Positions 1-9,661 are shown, counted from the stretch's first letter. The stretch: 64,000 nucleotides of DNA from an uncultured Phascolarctobacterium sp. (GCF_900770955.1 NZ_CAAGLX010000013.1:171480-235479); one strand, 5' to 3'. Translations and numbers: made by a program. Notes: generated by a model not told the origin, from the letters alone.

Positions 1-251
1 AGCTGATTTACGAACGCCATCGTCATCGTTATGAGTTCAATAATGCTTTCCGTGAGGAAATTGTGGGCAAGGGATTAGTTCTTGGCGGCACACTGCCTAA
101 TGGCCGCCTGGTAGAGATTGTTGAATTGCCTGAGAGCGAGCATCCGTGGTTCTTAGGTGCGCAATTCCATCCGGAATTCAAATCCCGTCCGACAAATCCG
201 CATCCGTTGTTCAGAGATTTTGTGGGTGCGGCTGTAAAACATCACAAATAA
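1..251 (+). CDS. pyrG: CTP synthase, C-terminal end (partial)
   Basis: This is the last part of CTP synthase, which aminates UTP to CTP using glutamine. The reading frame is open from base 3 and stops at 249-251, so the 5' part lies outside the window. The visible 82 codons belong to the class I glutamine amidotransferase domain. They include an [10 protein letters not shown] stretch and the [12 protein letters not shown] motif, which carries the His and Glu of the Cys-His-Glu catalytic triad. The ending matches the usual C-terminus of the family. The next gene begins about 190 bases later, after a repeat-like stretch and a terminator. Confidence 0.95.
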   Translation, partial: LIYERHRHRYEFNNAFREEIVGKGLVLGGTLPNGRLVEIVELPESEHPWFLGAQFHPEFKSRPTNPHPLFRDFVGAAVKHHK

Positions 252-255
252 GATA

Positions 256-343
256 ATACCTCTCAGTCATCGACGTAAAATAGTATTGCGAAGATGCTTC
301 CCCTGCAAGGGGGAGCGACGAACGTAGTGAGGCGAGAGGGTAT
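256..343. repeat. Small MITE-like inverted-repeat element
   Basis: The stretch starts with ATACCTCTCAGTC and ends with GAGAGGGTATA, so its ends are imperfect inverted repeats. Inside is a CTTCCCC/GGGGGAG hairpin. The CTCTCAGTC end is also found, on the opposite strand, in the element at 43210-43275. It has no coding potential. I read it as one copy of a short dispersed intergenic repeat; family membership is inferred. Confidence 0.4.
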
Positions 344-402
344 ACTCCTCTTAGGCACCTTAGGCGCAATTGCCGTAAGGCACACGCCTGAGGGGAGTTT
401 TT
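344..402 (+). terminator. Rho-independent terminator after pyrG
   Basis: A 13-bp stem pairs ACTCCTCTTAGGC (344-356) with GCCTGAGGGGAGT (386-398), with two G-U pairs, and is followed by a run of T. It sits between pyrG and sppA. Confidence 0.7.
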
Positions 403-440
403 GCTTATGTTATACTATTATCAGGGAGGAGAGTGATTGC

Positions 441-1397
441 ATGCTTAAGAAAATTTTTATCAGTGCAGTTTTGCTTCTGGCTGTGCTGAGCTTTGTCGTT
501 TCGCTGCTCAAGGGCAACAACAATGCCGAAAAAACAGTTACTGTACCTGACCGCGTGGCCGTAATTAATATTTCCGGTACCATTATCAGCGGTGCGGACA
601 GCAAGGACAATATCTTCAGTCAGACTAACGGTGTGACTAGCGGCAGCATTATGAAGCAGATTCGTGAGGCTGCGGCCGACGACAGCGTCAAGGCCTTAGT
701 TCTGCGCATCGACAGCGGCGGCGGCAGTGCTACGGCTGCCGAAGAAGTTGGCCGGGAGCTGAAACGCTTTAAGGAAAAGACCAAAAAGCCGATTGTTGCG
801 ACCATTGGCAATACCGGCGCCAGCGCTGCCTATTGGATTGCGGCCTGCGCCAGCGACAAGGTTTATGCCAACGCTACAACGCTTACCGGCAGCATCGGTG
901 TGTATATGCCTTACATGAATACGGAAGAGCTGTTCAAGAAAATCGGCATCACCAGCAACAAAATTAAAAGCGGTCCGTATAAGGATATCATGAGCAGTGA
1001 CAGACCGATGACACCGGAGGAGCAGGCTATCTTGCAGAATATCGTCAACGAAATCTATGAGCAGTTCGTGACAACGGTTGCCGTAGGACGTAAGATGGAA
1101 GAAAGCAAGGTTAAAACCTTGGCTGATGGCCGTGTTTATACCGGTCTGCAGGCTAAGAACCTGGGCCTGGTAGACGAAATCGGTGATTATTACGATGCGC
1201 TTGCCGCAGCAGGCGAATTAGGCAAAATTAAGCCCGGTGCCGACGGGCTGCCGCCGGTGAAGACTAAGGAAAAACAACAGCCTTGGGAATTTTTGCTCAG
1301 CGCTCACATTGCGGAGCTGATTAAAACGGAGCTTGTGAACCAACTGACAGGCAGTCTGCAGCAGAGCGGTGCGCCGGCAGGCGGTATGACGAGGTGA
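441..1397 (+). CDS. sppA: Signal peptide peptidase SppA (short type)
   Basis: Membrane-anchored serine protease of the S49 family (318 aa) that degrades leftover signal peptides in the cytoplasmic membrane. The start at 441 is chosen because AGGGAGGAG lies just upstream and the protein then opens with a basic MLKK and a single membrane helix (about residues 5-23). An upstream in-frame ATG at 294 would extend through the repeat and terminator and is rejected. The nucleophile is Ser128 in GASAAYW and the general-base Lys is Lys181 in GPYKDIMS; the 53-residue spacing fits the Ser-Lys dyad of Bacillus SppA. Length fits the short single-domain form. The stop is 6 bases before the next start, suggesting cotranscription. 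Confidence 0.92.
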   Translation: MLKKIFISAVLLLAVLSFVVSLLKGNNNAEKTVTVPDRVAVINISGTIISGADSKDNIFSQTNGVTSGSIMKQIREAAADDSVKALVLRIDSGGGSATAAEEVGRELKRFKEKTKKPIVATIGNTGASAAYWIAACASDKVYANATTLTGSIGVYMPYMNTEELFKKIGITSNKIKSGPYKDIMSSDRPMTPEEQAILQNIVNEIYEQFVTTVAVGRKMEESKVKTLADGRVYTGLQAKNLGLVDEIGDYYDALAAAGELGKIKPGADGLPPVKTKEKQQPWEFLLSAHIAELIKTELVNQLTGSLQQSGAPAGGMTR

Positions 1398-1403
1398 TGA
1401 GCT

Positions 1404-1955
1404 ATGAGGCGCAAAACCTTTGAGGTACTTTTTGAGCCCGGTGCAGGCATGGCTGCGATTGCCAAGCAGCCTTCTCTTTGGCGCAGTGCTTTTTATTTCA
1501 CTCTCAGCTTCAGCTTTTTTGGCGTAGCAACAAACTGCTGGCTGCTGGATTCACCGTTGGAGGTGCGCTTCGGCATTATTATCGCCACGGTGCTGATTGC
1601 GGGAACAGCTTTGACGCTGTACGGCTTTTTGCTGCATGGCATTATGGAAACCTTCGGTGCGCTGGCAGGCGACCCCGTTGGGCTTATCTGTCTTTTGGGC
1701 TATACGACGCTGCCGTTTCTGCTGCTGACGCCGGGTGCATTGCTGGCTGGCAGGATGGGCTTTAACGGCTTGCCGCTCTTAGGCGCGTTGTTTCTCGTAG
1801 GCTGCCTGTGGATGCTGTATCTGCTGGTGCGTTCGCTGGAGGCGGTATATCTTGTGGATGCCTTCCGTGCAGGTGTAACCGTAGTATTCAGCTTGTTTTT
1901 GCTGTATATTGTCTTTGTTTTGCCGTGGCAGGTTCTTCTGATGCTGTTGCTGTAA
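1404..1955 (+). CDS. Yip1-family-like membrane protein
   Basis: An 183-aa integral membrane protein with about five hydrophobic helices between residues 28 and 183. The soluble N-terminus (FEVLFEPGAGMAAIAKQPSL) and the GYTTLPFLLLTP motif resemble bacterial Yip1/YckC-like proteins, which have no settled function. GAGGTGATG serves as the ribosome site and overlaps the end of sppA, so the two genes are probably one transcript. Assignment to the Yip1 family is by pattern recognition only. Confidence 0.7.
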   Translation: MRRKTFEVLFEPGAGMAAIAKQPSLWRSAFYFTLSFSFFGVATNCWLLDSPLEVRFGIIIATVLIAGTALTLYGFLLHGIMETFGALAGDPVGLICLLGYTTLPFLLLTPGALLAGRMGFNGLPLLGALFLVGCLWMLYLLVRSLEAVYLVDAFRAGVTVVFSLFLLYIVFVLPWQVLLMLLL

Positions 1956-1967
1956 ATAAAATTTAGA

Positions 1968-1996
1968 TTGATTAATCAGAATAAACGTGTCATAAT
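1968..1996 (+). promoter_or_regulatory. Predicted sigma-A promoter for glpX
   Basis: TTGATT (1968-1973), a 17-base spacer, then CATAAT (1991-1996). It is about 90 bases before the glpX start and just after the preceding stop codon. Confidence 0.55.
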
Positions 1997-2082
1997 AAAG
2001 ATTGGACATGGAGTTAATTCTCTTGTGCTGCGCAAGCAGTGCTATTACCATATTGAAATTATATTAAGGAGTGTTGTAAAGA

Positions 2083-3045
2083 ATGAACAGAGAGCTTTCT
2101 TTGGAATTTGTACGTGTAACCGAGGCGGCAGCTATTGCCTGCGGTCATCTTGTAGGTAGAGGCGATAAGAATGGTGCTGACGGTCTGGCTGTTGACGCTA
2201 TGCGTGCAGCCTTTGATACCGTAAATATCAAAGGTACCGTTGTTATCGGCGAAGGCGAAATGGATGAAGCACCGATGCTGTACATCGGTGAAGAAGTAGG
2301 TGCCGGCGGCCCTGAGGTTGATATCGCTGTTGACCCGATTGAAGGTACCAACCTGGTTGCTAAAGGCCAGAACGGCGCTATCGCAGTTATTGCTATCGCT
2401 CCGCGTGGCTGCCTGCTGCATGCTCCGGATATGTACATGGATAAAATCGCTGTCGGCCCACGTGCTAAAGGCTGCATCGATATCGATGCACCGATAAGCG
2501 AAAACCTGGCACGCGTTGCTAAGGCTATGGACCGTAAAGTAAGCGACCTGAACGTAGTTCTGCTGGACCGCGAGCGTCATTATGGCCTGATGGACGAAAT
2601 CCGCAAGGCTGGCGCACGTATCTCCCTGATTACTGACGGCGACGTTAACCCGATTGTTGAATGCTGTATCGAAGGCAGCGGCGTGCATATGTACGTTGGT
2701 AAGGGTGGCGCTCCGGAAGGCGTTCTGGGTGCTGCTGCTGTTAAATGCCTGGGCGGCGATATGCAAGCCCGCCTGGTTCCTGAAGATGAAGCTCAGGCTC
2801 AACGCTGCCTGAAGATGGGTATTGCCGATGTTAACAAGGTGCTGACTCTGGAAGACCTGGTAAAAGGCGATGACTGCATGTTTACTGCTACCGCTATTAC
2901 CAACTGCAACATGCTGAATGGTCTGCGTTACTTCGGTGACGGCGTACGTACTCATACTATTTCTGCCCGCTACAAAACCGGCACCGTACGTTTTGTTGAT
3001 GCTATTCACAGCCTGGACCGCAAGGTACTTGCTGTTAAGCTCTGA
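2083..3045 (+). CDS. glpX: Fructose-1,6-bisphosphatase class II
   Basis: GlpX-type fructose-1,6-bisphosphatase (320 aa), a cytosolic metal-dependent enzyme that converts fructose 1,6-bisphosphate to fructose 6-phosphate in gluconeogenesis. Metal and substrate motifs are visible: GEGEMDEAP at 56-64, DPIEGTN at 84-90 and GKGGAPEGVLGAAA further on. AAGGAGTG gives a good ribosome site. It has its own predicted promoter and a strong terminator, so it is probably a single-gene transcript. A gluconeogenic enzyme fits an organism growing on organic acids, but that is inference. Confidence 0.95.
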   Translation: MNRELSLEFVRVTEAAAIACGHLVGRGDKNGADGLAVDAMRAAFDTVNIKGTVVIGEGEMDEAPMLYIGEEVGAGGPEVDIAVDPIEGTNLVAKGQNGAIAVIAIAPRGCLLHAPDMYMDKIAVGPRAKGCIDIDAPISENLARVAKAMDRKVSDLNVVLLDRERHYGLMDEIRKAGARISLITDGDVNPIVECCIEGSGVHMYVGKGGAPEGVLGAAAVKCLGGDMQARLVPEDEAQAQRCLKMGIADVNKVLTLEDLVKGDDCMFTATAITNCNMLNGLRYFGDGVRTHTISARYKTGTVRFVDAIHSLDRKVLAVKL

Positions 3046-3060
3046 TTTTAAAACAGATTA

Positions 3061-3092
3061 TAGGGCTGTTACGTTTGTAACAGCCCTATTTA
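3061..3092 (+). terminator. Terminator after glpX
   Basis: A perfect 12-bp stem, TAGGGCTGTTAC (3061-3072) with GTAACAGCCCTA (3077-3088), closes a GTTT loop and is followed by TTTAT. It ends only about 17 bases before the mfd start. Confidence 0.85.
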
Positions 3093-3108
3093 TCAATTTG
3101 TATTGCCT

Positions 3109-6100
3109 ATGGAAAATATATTAGTCAATAAGGTTGCCGCTGTCAAGGAAGTGCAACAGGCGGCCGAATATCACAAGAAAAAACAGGCCTGTATTTTAAC
3201 CGGGTTGGCAGGAAGCGGCAAGCCGGTCTTTTTTGCTGCCATAGATAAGCTGTTGGGCGGCAAGGGCAGCATGGCCTTTGTTACTGCTTCGCGTGAGGAA
3301 ATACGTACTTATCGCCGCGAGCTCAGCTATCTGTACCCCGATTTGCCGATGCAGGAGCTGTATCCTGTAAGCCTGCCGCGTGTGCAGGCAGATACGCAGA
3401 GCCTGGAGCTGCAGGCAGGACGTGCGGCCGCACTGCGCTTCCTGAGCGGTGAGGAGCGGGGCATTGTTTTCATTACGGCAGAGGCGCTGCAGCAAAAGCA
3501 GCTGCGCCCGAGCGGTATGTCCGGCAAGGCACTGCAGCTCGCTGTGGGCGAGGAGCACGAACAGCGTAATATAGCTGCTGCGTTGCTTGATTTGGGCTAT
3601 GAGCGTACGGAGCAGGTTGATGCTTTGGGACAGTTCTGTCTGCGCGGTGATATCTTGGACGTGTACCCGATTAACAGCAACGCTGCGGTACGCATCGAAT
3701 GGTTCGACAATGAGCTTGACGCTATGCGCAGCTTTGATGTTGATACCCAGCGCAGTCTGCAGACTCTCAGCAGTATCAAAATCGCTCCGCTGAAGGCAGA
3801 TGAGAGCTTCAGCTATGATGCCGATATCTTTGAATATTGCGCCGAGGATACCTTGGTGGTTGTTGATGAGCCAGTGCATGTTTTCGGTATGCTGGAAAAG
3901 CTGGATAAAGAAAACAAAGAGCATGCCTCCGAGCTTTTCGGTAAACAGGAGCTTATAGAGCAGCTTGCCGCCAACGGTGCCTTGCTGGTATCGGCCTTGG
4001 GACACAGCTATCTGCAGCAGCTGCCCTCGCTGAATATACCGGTGCGTGCAGTTGCGCCGTATAATAAGAATACTAATTTGCTGGTGGAGGATTTGCAGAA
4101 CTGGCTGGCGGAAGGAATTACACCGCTGATTATGCTTTCCGGCAGCATTAAGGCCCGTGGCTTTGCGGATAATCTGCGCAACTACGGCTTAAAGGGACAT
4201 TTTGCCCAGAAGAGCTTTCAGCCGGGAGTCGTCAATGTAACCTACGGCGATTTGGATCACGGATTCCGCTTTTGGGATGAAGAATGGCTGCTGCTGACGG
4301 AAAACGATATTTTCGGCATGCAGAAGCGCAAACGCCTGCATACTAAAAATCAGGGCAGGCAGCTGCAGTATTTTTCGGATATCAAGGCCGGTGATTACGT
4401 TGTTCATAAGGTGCATGGCATCGGCCGTTATATAGGCGTAGAAAACGTTGAGGTTGACGGCATCCACCGTGATTATCTGCTTTTGGCCTATGCCGGCGAT
4501 GATAAGCTCTATGTTCCGGTAGAGCAGGTCGGCATGCTGCATAAATATGTCGGCAGTGAGGGCAGTGTACCGCGCCTGTCGAAAATGGGCGGCAATGACT
4601 GGAAGCGCACTACGGCTAAGGCAGCGAAGGCGATTACGGAGCTGGCGGAGGAGCTGCTGCGCTTGTACGCACAGCGGCAGATTATGCCAGGCCATGCCTT
4701 TTCGCCTGACTGTCAGCTGCAAAAGGACTTTGAAGCAGCCTTTCCCTATGAGGAAACCCCGGATCAGCTGAAGGCGATTGCCGAAATCAAGGCTGATATG
4801 GAAAAGCCGCAGCCGATGGAGCGCCTGCTTTGCGGTGATGTCGGCTACGGCAAGACCGAGGTGGCCTTGCGTGCTGCCTTTAAGGCTGTGCTTGACGGCA
4901 AGCAGGTAGCTGTATTGGCGCCTACAACGGTATTGGCACAGCAGCATTATATTACGTTTAAGGAGCGCGTGCGCAATTTCGGCGTAGAGGTTCGCTTGCT
5001 GAACCGCTTTTGTACGCCGAAGGAGCAGCGCACTGTTCTGCAGGAGGTTGCCGACGGTAAGGTGGATATTCTTATCGGCACGCACCGTCTGCTGCAGCCA
5101 GATGTGAATTTCCCGAGTCTGGGCCTGCTGATTATCGATGAGGAGCAGCGCTTCGGCGTTGCCCAAAAGGAAAAAATCAAAAAATGGCATCTTGGCATAG
5201 ATGTCCTGTCGCTTTCCGCGACACCTATTCCGCGTACGCTGCATATGGCGCTGGTCAACGGCCGTGATATGAGCGTTATCGAATCGCCGCCGGAGGACCG
5301 TCTGCCTGTTGAAACCTATGTCAGCGAATATAACGATGGCATGATTAAGGAGGCGCTGGAGCGTGAGCTGCGCCGCGGCGGCAGAATTTACTATATCAGC
5401 AACCGCGTCAGTGCTTTGGAGCCGTTGGCTGCCAAGCTGCGCCGTCTGGTGCCTGGCATCAGCATCAAAATTGCCCACGGACAGATGAGCGAGGATGCTT
5501 TAGAGGATGCTATGATTACCTTCTATGAGGGCGGCTGCGACGTGCTTTTGTGTACTACGATTGTGGAAAACGGTCTGGACGTACCTTTGGCGAATACGAT
5601 TATTATCGATGGTGCCGACAACTTCGGCCTTTCGCAGCTTTACCAGATGCGCGGACGTGTAGGACGCAGCTCGCGTCTTGCGTATGCTTACTTTGTTTAT
5701 CAGCCCAATAAGGCGCTGAGTGAAATTGCCGAAAAGCGTCTGCAGGCCATCCGTGATTTTACGGAGCTGGGCGCAGGATTTAAAATTGCTATGCGCGACC
5801 TGGAAATCCGCGGCGCGGGCAATCTGCTGGGACCGCAGCAGCACGGGCATATCACCGGCATAGGCTTTGCCGCTTATTGCGAGATGCTGGAAAAAACCAT
5901 CGAGCGTCTGAAAAACGGCAGGGAGGCTGAGCCGGAGCCGGAGCCTGTTCTGGAAATTCAGGCAGAGGCCTATATTCCGGACAGCTATATTCCGGATCCG
6001 CGTTATAAAATGGAGCTTTATCGCCGCTTCAGCGAGCTGGAATATTCGCAGCGGGAGGATTTTCTGGACGAAATTATCGACCGCTTCGGCAATCCGCCGC

Positions 6101-6381
6101 CGGAGGTGGAAATGCTTTGGCGTCTGGCTTCGCTTAAGGGCTTGTGCCGTGTGCTGAAAATCCGTGGCGTAAATGTGCGTCAGGGAGTTATCCGCCTGAC
6201 CTTTGGCGAGAAGGCACAGGTAAATCCGGAGGCTGTATTGAAGCTGTTGATGCAGCATCCCAAGACAATGACATTGAAAAACGGACAGGAGCAGCAGCTG
6301 ACGTACAGAATAGGTGCGACAAAAAAAGAACCTTTGTCCTGGTTGGAGCAGACCTTGCCTGCTCTTGTATTGGAAGAATGA
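3109..6381 (+). CDS. mfd: Transcription-repair coupling factor
   Basis: Mfd removes RNA polymerase stalled at DNA lesions and recruits UvrA. The 1090-aa protein has the UvrB-like N-terminal part (TGLAGSGKP), an RNA-polymerase-interacting domain around residues 425-500 (GDYVVHKVHGIGRY), a RecG-like translocase with Walker A GDVGYGKT at 576-583 and DEEQ at 677-680, and a C-terminal TRCF domain. ATG at 3109 is the chosen start; TTG at 3103 is possible. Neither has a recognisable Shine-Dalgarno sequence, and the glpX terminator ends just upstream, so initiation here is unusual. It heads the mfd-ftsH block. Confidence 0.95.
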   Translation: MENILVNKVAAVKEVQQAAEYHKKKQACILTGLAGSGKPVFFAAIDKLLGGKGSMAFVTASREEIRTYRRELSYLYPDLPMQELYPVSLPRVQADTQSLELQAGRAAALRFLSGEERGIVFITAEALQQKQLRPSGMSGKALQLAVGEEHEQRNIAAALLDLGYERTEQVDALGQFCLRGDILDVYPINSNAAVRIEWFDNELDAMRSFDVDTQRSLQTLSSIKIAPLKADESFSYDADIFEYCAEDTLVVVDEPVHVFGMLEKLDKENKEHASELFGKQELIEQLAANGALLVSALGHSYLQQLPSLNIPVRAVAPYNKNTNLLVEDLQNWLAEGITPLIMLSGSIKARGFADNLRNYGLKGHFAQKSFQPGVVNVTYGDLDHGFRFWDEEWLLLTENDIFGMQKRKRLHTKNQGRQLQYFSDIKAGDYVVHKVHGIGRYIGVENVEVDGIHRDYLLLAYAGDDKLYVPVEQVGMLHKYVGSEGSVPRLSKMGGNDWKRTTAKAAKAITELAEELLRLYAQRQIMPGHAFSPDCQLQKDFEAAFPYEETPDQLKAIAEIKADMEKPQPMERLLCGDVGYGKTEVALRAAFKAVLDGKQVAVLAPTTVLAQQHYITFKERVRNFGVEVRLLNRFCTPKEQRTVLQEVADGKVDILIGTHRLLQPDVNFPSLGLLIIDEEQRFGVAQKEKIKKWHLGIDVLSLSATPIPRTLHMALVNGRDMSVIESPPEDRLPVETYVSEYNDGMIKEALERELRRGGRIYYISNRVSALEPLAAKLRRLVPGISIKIAHGQMSEDALEDAMITFYEGGCDVLLCTTIVENGLDVPLANTIIIDGADNFGLSQLYQMRGRVGRSSRLAYAYFVYQPNKALSEIAEKRLQAIRDFTELGAGFKIAMRDLEIRGAGNLLGPQQHGHITGIGFAAYCEMLEKTIERLKNGREAEPEPEPVLEIQAEAYIPDSYIPDPRYKMELYRRFSELEYSQREDFLDEIIDRFGNPPPEVEMLWRLASLKGLCRVLKIRGVNVRQGVIRLTFGEKAQVNPEAVLKLLMQHPKTMTLKNGQEQQLTYRIGATKKEPLSWLEQTLPALVLEE

Positions 6382-6403
6382 TTTGAGGGGGTGAAAGCAG
6401 GAG

Positions 6404-7966
6404 ATGAGCAGTGATAAATTTTTGCGCGGCGCGATGATTCTGACGCTGGCAGGTTTAATGGTAAAGGTTATCGGTTCGGTGAACCGCATCCTGCTTTCAC
6501 GTCTGCTGGGCGGCGAGGGTATCGGGCTTTACCAGATGGCGTATCCCGTATACCTTTTGCTGCTTGCGATTTCTGCGGCCGGCATTCCGGTGGCAATATC
6601 GATTATTGTCGCAGGCTTTCTGGCACAGAAGGATTATGCTAACGTGCGTCAGGTGTTTCGTGTTTCGCTACGCCTGATGGCCTGCGTGGGTGCGGTGCTG
6701 GCGCTGTGTCTGGTGTTGGCGGCGGGGTGGCTTGTCGATAACGGCGTGATTACCGATGCGCGTGCCTACTATTCGCTTGTCGCGCTTACACCGGCAATTT
6801 TCTTTGCTACGATTCTGGCCAGCTTCCGCGGTTATTTTCAGGGACATCAGCTGATGACACCGCCTGCAGTGTCGCAGATTGTGGAGCAGTTTATCCGCGT
6901 AGTGACAATGGTGGTTCTGGCTTATGTGCTGCTGCCCTGCGGTCTGGAATATGCGGCTGCCGGTGCTGCCTTCGGTGCTGTGCCGGGCAGCCTGACAGGC
7001 CTTGTGGTTATGGGCTGCTTTTACCGCTATTACCGCAAACAATGGCAGGATGATGCAGTGAAGCTGCAACCACCTGCTGCCGAACTTGTGCGCAGCGGAG
7101 CATTGATTAAGCGCCTGCTGCTGTTGGCTTTGCCAGTGTCCTGCGCCAATATCCTCGTGCCTGTTACCAGCAGCATTGACGTATTGCTGGTGCCCGGCCG
7201 CTTGATTGAAAGTGGCCTCAGTGTGGAGCAGGCGACAGCGCAGTTCGGTTATCTGGCAGGCATGGCACAGCCTTTGCTGTTAATGGCCACGATACCGACG
7301 ATGTCGCTGGCAACAAGCCTTGTGCCGGCAGTTTCCGAAGCCTTTGCTTTGAATAAATGGCAGGTCATTGAGCAAAAGGCCGCGACAGCCATGAAGCTGT
7401 GCTGCCTGATTACCGTGCCTGCTTCCGTAGGCATGTGGGTGCTGGCGGAGCCTATCAGCCTGCTGCTTTACGGTACGGCAAAGGCCGGTGTTGCCATTAT
7501 GCATTCGGCGCCTGCCATCTGCCTTTTAGGTCTGCTGCAGGTGACAACAGGTATGCTGCAGGGAATGGGGCACACTAATCTGCCGATGCTGAATATGCTT
7601 ATCGGTATTGTGGCCAAGCTGGCTGCCGTTCTCCAGCTGACGAATGCGGAATACGGTATTGCCGGCGCAGCATGGGCAACGAATATTAACTTTGGTGTGA
7701 CGGCGCTGTTGAATATAATAGCGTTATATAAATTCAGCATAAGATTTTCCTGGCTCAGTATTGCTAAAATCATTGCCGCAGCGGCGGTTATGGGTGCTGT
7801 TGCTGCAGAAGCGCATACGCTGCTTAGCGGTGCGCCGGCTGCTTTGGCAACAATCGCTGCCATGCTGGCTGCCGGGATAAGCTATATCGTCTTGCTGCCG
7901 CTTTTTGGTGTGCTGAACAGACAGGAGCTGCGTCAGCTGCCGGCAGTGAAGCGGTTTTTTAAATAA
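6404..7966 (+). CDS. SpoVB/MurJ-like polysaccharide flippase (MOP superfamily)
   Basis: A 520-aa protein with about 14 membrane helices, from the polysaccharide-transport branch of the MATE/MOP flippases that moves lipid-linked wall precursors across the membrane. The opening GAMILTLAGLMVKVIGSVNR and LLGGEGIGLYQMAYP are characteristic of the SpoVB (YabM) group. Position right after mfd and before mazG matches spoVB in Bacillus. No other sporulation gene is seen here, so in this organism it probably serves general envelope synthesis. GAGGGGGTG lies about 12 bases before the ATG. Confidence 0.85.
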   Translation: MSSDKFLRGAMILTLAGLMVKVIGSVNRILLSRLLGGEGIGLYQMAYPVYLLLLAISAAGIPVAISIIVAGFLAQKDYANVRQVFRVSLRLMACVGAVLALCLVLAAGWLVDNGVITDARAYYSLVALTPAIFFATILASFRGYFQGHQLMTPPAVSQIVEQFIRVVTMVVLAYVLLPCGLEYAAAGAAFGAVPGSLTGLVVMGCFYRYYRKQWQDDAVKLQPPAAELVRSGALIKRLLLLALPVSCANILVPVTSSIDVLLVPGRLIESGLSVEQATAQFGYLAGMAQPLLLMATIPTMSLATSLVPAVSEAFALNKWQVIEQKAATAMKLCCLITVPASVGMWVLAEPISLLLYGTAKAGVAIMHSAPAICLLGLLQVTTGMLQGMGHTNLPMLNMLIGIVAKLAAVLQLTNAEYGIAGAAWATNINFGVTALLNIIALYKFSIRFSWLSIAKIIAAAAVMGAVAAEAHTLLSGAPAALATIAAMLAAGISYIVLLPLFGVLNRQELRQLPAVKRFFK

Positions 7967-7988
7967 TTAAGAAAGAAGGCGTACTATC

Positions 7989-9581
7989 ATGGGAACAATT
8001 ACTATTGTCGGCTTAGGGCCCGGTGCTGTGGGACATCTTTCGTTGGAAACTATGGGACTTCTGCAAAACTGCGCTCAGGTTATCCTGCGCACAGCGGTGC
8101 ATCCTACTGTTGCCGAGCTGGAAAAGCAAAACGTAAAATTTACCTCATGTGACGATTTATACGAAAAGGCTGCGTCCTTTGAAGAGGTGTATAACAGCGT
8201 TGTTGAGCGTGTGCTGGCAGCAGCGCAAAACGGTGATGTTGTTTACGCTGTACCGGGCAGTCCGCTGGTTGCAGAAAAAACTGTTGTTTTAATGCGCACC
8301 GCTGCGAAGGTGCAGGGCGTGAAGCTGGTGATTAAGCCTTCCATGAGCTTCTTGGACCTGGCATATGTTGAGCTGGGCATTGACCCGATTGCCGGGCTGC
8401 AGATTATCGATGCACAGGATTTTGCGGAGATTGCAAGTGCCGGACAGCATCCGCTGATGATTACTCAGGTGTACAGCCGGATGGTAGCAAGTGATTTGAA
8501 AATTGCCCTGATGGATGTACTGCCTGACGAGTATGAAATTTATTTCCTGCGTAATCTGGGGTTGCCTGATGAGGAATGCCGCCCGATTAAGCTGTTCGAG
8601 CTAGACAGACAGCCTGATATCGACCATCTTACAAGCGCTTATGTACCGCCGATGGCTGAAGGAGCAGAGGATACTGTATTTGAAAATGTTGACGATGCGG
8701 AAAACGTTCCCGGTATCATCACCTTTGGCGAGGATGAGGACGAGTTTGCCGAGGAAGGCGAAGAAGAGGGCTATGTGGAAGACTTTTTGCCGGAAGCAGG
8801 CTTTGATGATTTCGATATCCAGCCCTTGGCTGATGTTATGCGCACCCTGCGCGAGCCTGGTGGCTGCCCTTGGGACAGAGAGCAGACACATAAATCTATC
8901 CGCAGCAATATGATTGAAGAAGTTTATGAATATCTGGAGGCTGTTGATGCCGATGATGTTGAAGGTATGCGCGAGGAGCTTGGCGACGTACTCATGCAGG
9001 TTGTGTTCCATGCCCGCATGGCGCAGGAAGCAGGCCGCTTTGACCTGCAGGATGTTATCGACGAGGTTACGGATAAGCTGATTCGCCGTCATCCGCATGT
9101 TTTCGGCGATACCCATGTCGACAACAGCGATGAGGTGCTGGTAAACTGGGAAGCTATCAAGAAGCAGGAAAAGCAGGAACGCAAGCATGTATTGGATGGC
9201 GTATCTCAAGGACTGCCGGCGCTGCTGCGTGCCTATAAGCTGCAAAGCAAGGCTGCCAAGGTTGGCTTTGACTGGCATGATAAAGAAGCCGTATGGGCGA
9301 AGGTAGAGGAAGAGCTTGGCGAGCTGCAGGAGGCTTTAAAGGCAGGCGACAAGGCTGCTGCCGAAGGTGAGCTTGGCGATGTGCTGTTTGCCGTGGTAAA
9401 TTATGCACGCCATAACGGCATTGAGCCTGAGGTCGCTTTGGACGGCACTAATAACCGTTTCGCTTCTCGCTTCGATTATGTGGAAAAACAGGTGGAAGCA
9501 AGCGGCAGAAAGTGGCAGGATTTCACTTTAAACGAGCTGGATGAATTTTGGAATCAGGCTAAGGAATTGGAGCGCAAGTAA
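7989..9581 (+). CDS. mazG: Tetrapyrrole methylase-like / MazG fusion protein (YabN type)
   Basis: A two-domain protein of 530 aa. Residues 1-220 are a SAM-dependent tetrapyrrole-methylase-like domain (VGLGPGAVGHLS at the N-terminus). Residues about 280-530 are a MazG nucleoside triphosphate pyrophosphohydrolase with the acidic Mg-binding helices (EEVYEYLEA, REELGDVL) in two repeats. The link between them is a highly acidic stretch (about 225-275). MazG removes non-canonical or surplus NTPs; the job of the methylase-like half is not established. Same position as yabN in Bacillus. A strong start follows AAGAAAGAAGG. Confidence 0.92.
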   Translation: MGTITIVGLGPGAVGHLSLETMGLLQNCAQVILRTAVHPTVAELEKQNVKFTSCDDLYEKAASFEEVYNSVVERVLAAAQNGDVVYAVPGSPLVAEKTVVLMRTAAKVQGVKLVIKPSMSFLDLAYVELGIDPIAGLQIIDAQDFAEIASAGQHPLMITQVYSRMVASDLKIALMDVLPDEYEIYFLRNLGLPDEECRPIKLFELDRQPDIDHLTSAYVPPMAEGAEDTVFENVDDAENVPGIITFGEDEDEFAEEGEEEGYVEDFLPEAGFDDFDIQPLADVMRTLREPGGCPWDREQTHKSIRSNMIEEVYEYLEAVDADDVEGMREELGDVLMQVVFHARMAQEAGRFDLQDVIDEVTDKLIRRHPHVFGDTHVDNSDEVLVNWEAIKKQEKQERKHVLDGVSQGLPALLRAYKLQSKAAKVGFDWHDKEAVWAKVEEELGELQEALKAGDKAAAEGELGDVLFAVVNYARHNGIEPEVALDGTNNRFASRFDYVEKQVEASGRKWQDFTLNELDEFWNQAKELERK

Positions 9582-9661
9582 GGCTTACAAGGAAATTTGG
9601 CAATAAAGTTACTAAAATAATGCTATTTTTGCCTTATTTTATAAATATTTTCGGAAAAGGC

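Noticed and set aside
294..440. 49-residue N-terminal extension of SppA from an ATG at 294
   Set aside because: It reads through an inverted-repeat element and a terminator; the ATG at 441 has a good ribosome site and gives a normal membrane anchor.
2059..3009. A 316-codon open frame on the minus strand opposite glpX, and similar long antisense frames opposite metH, clpB, mfd and prfA
   Set aside because: They mirror strongly coding plus-strand genes, have no ribosome sites or family motifs, and are rich in residues expected from reverse reading of biased codons.
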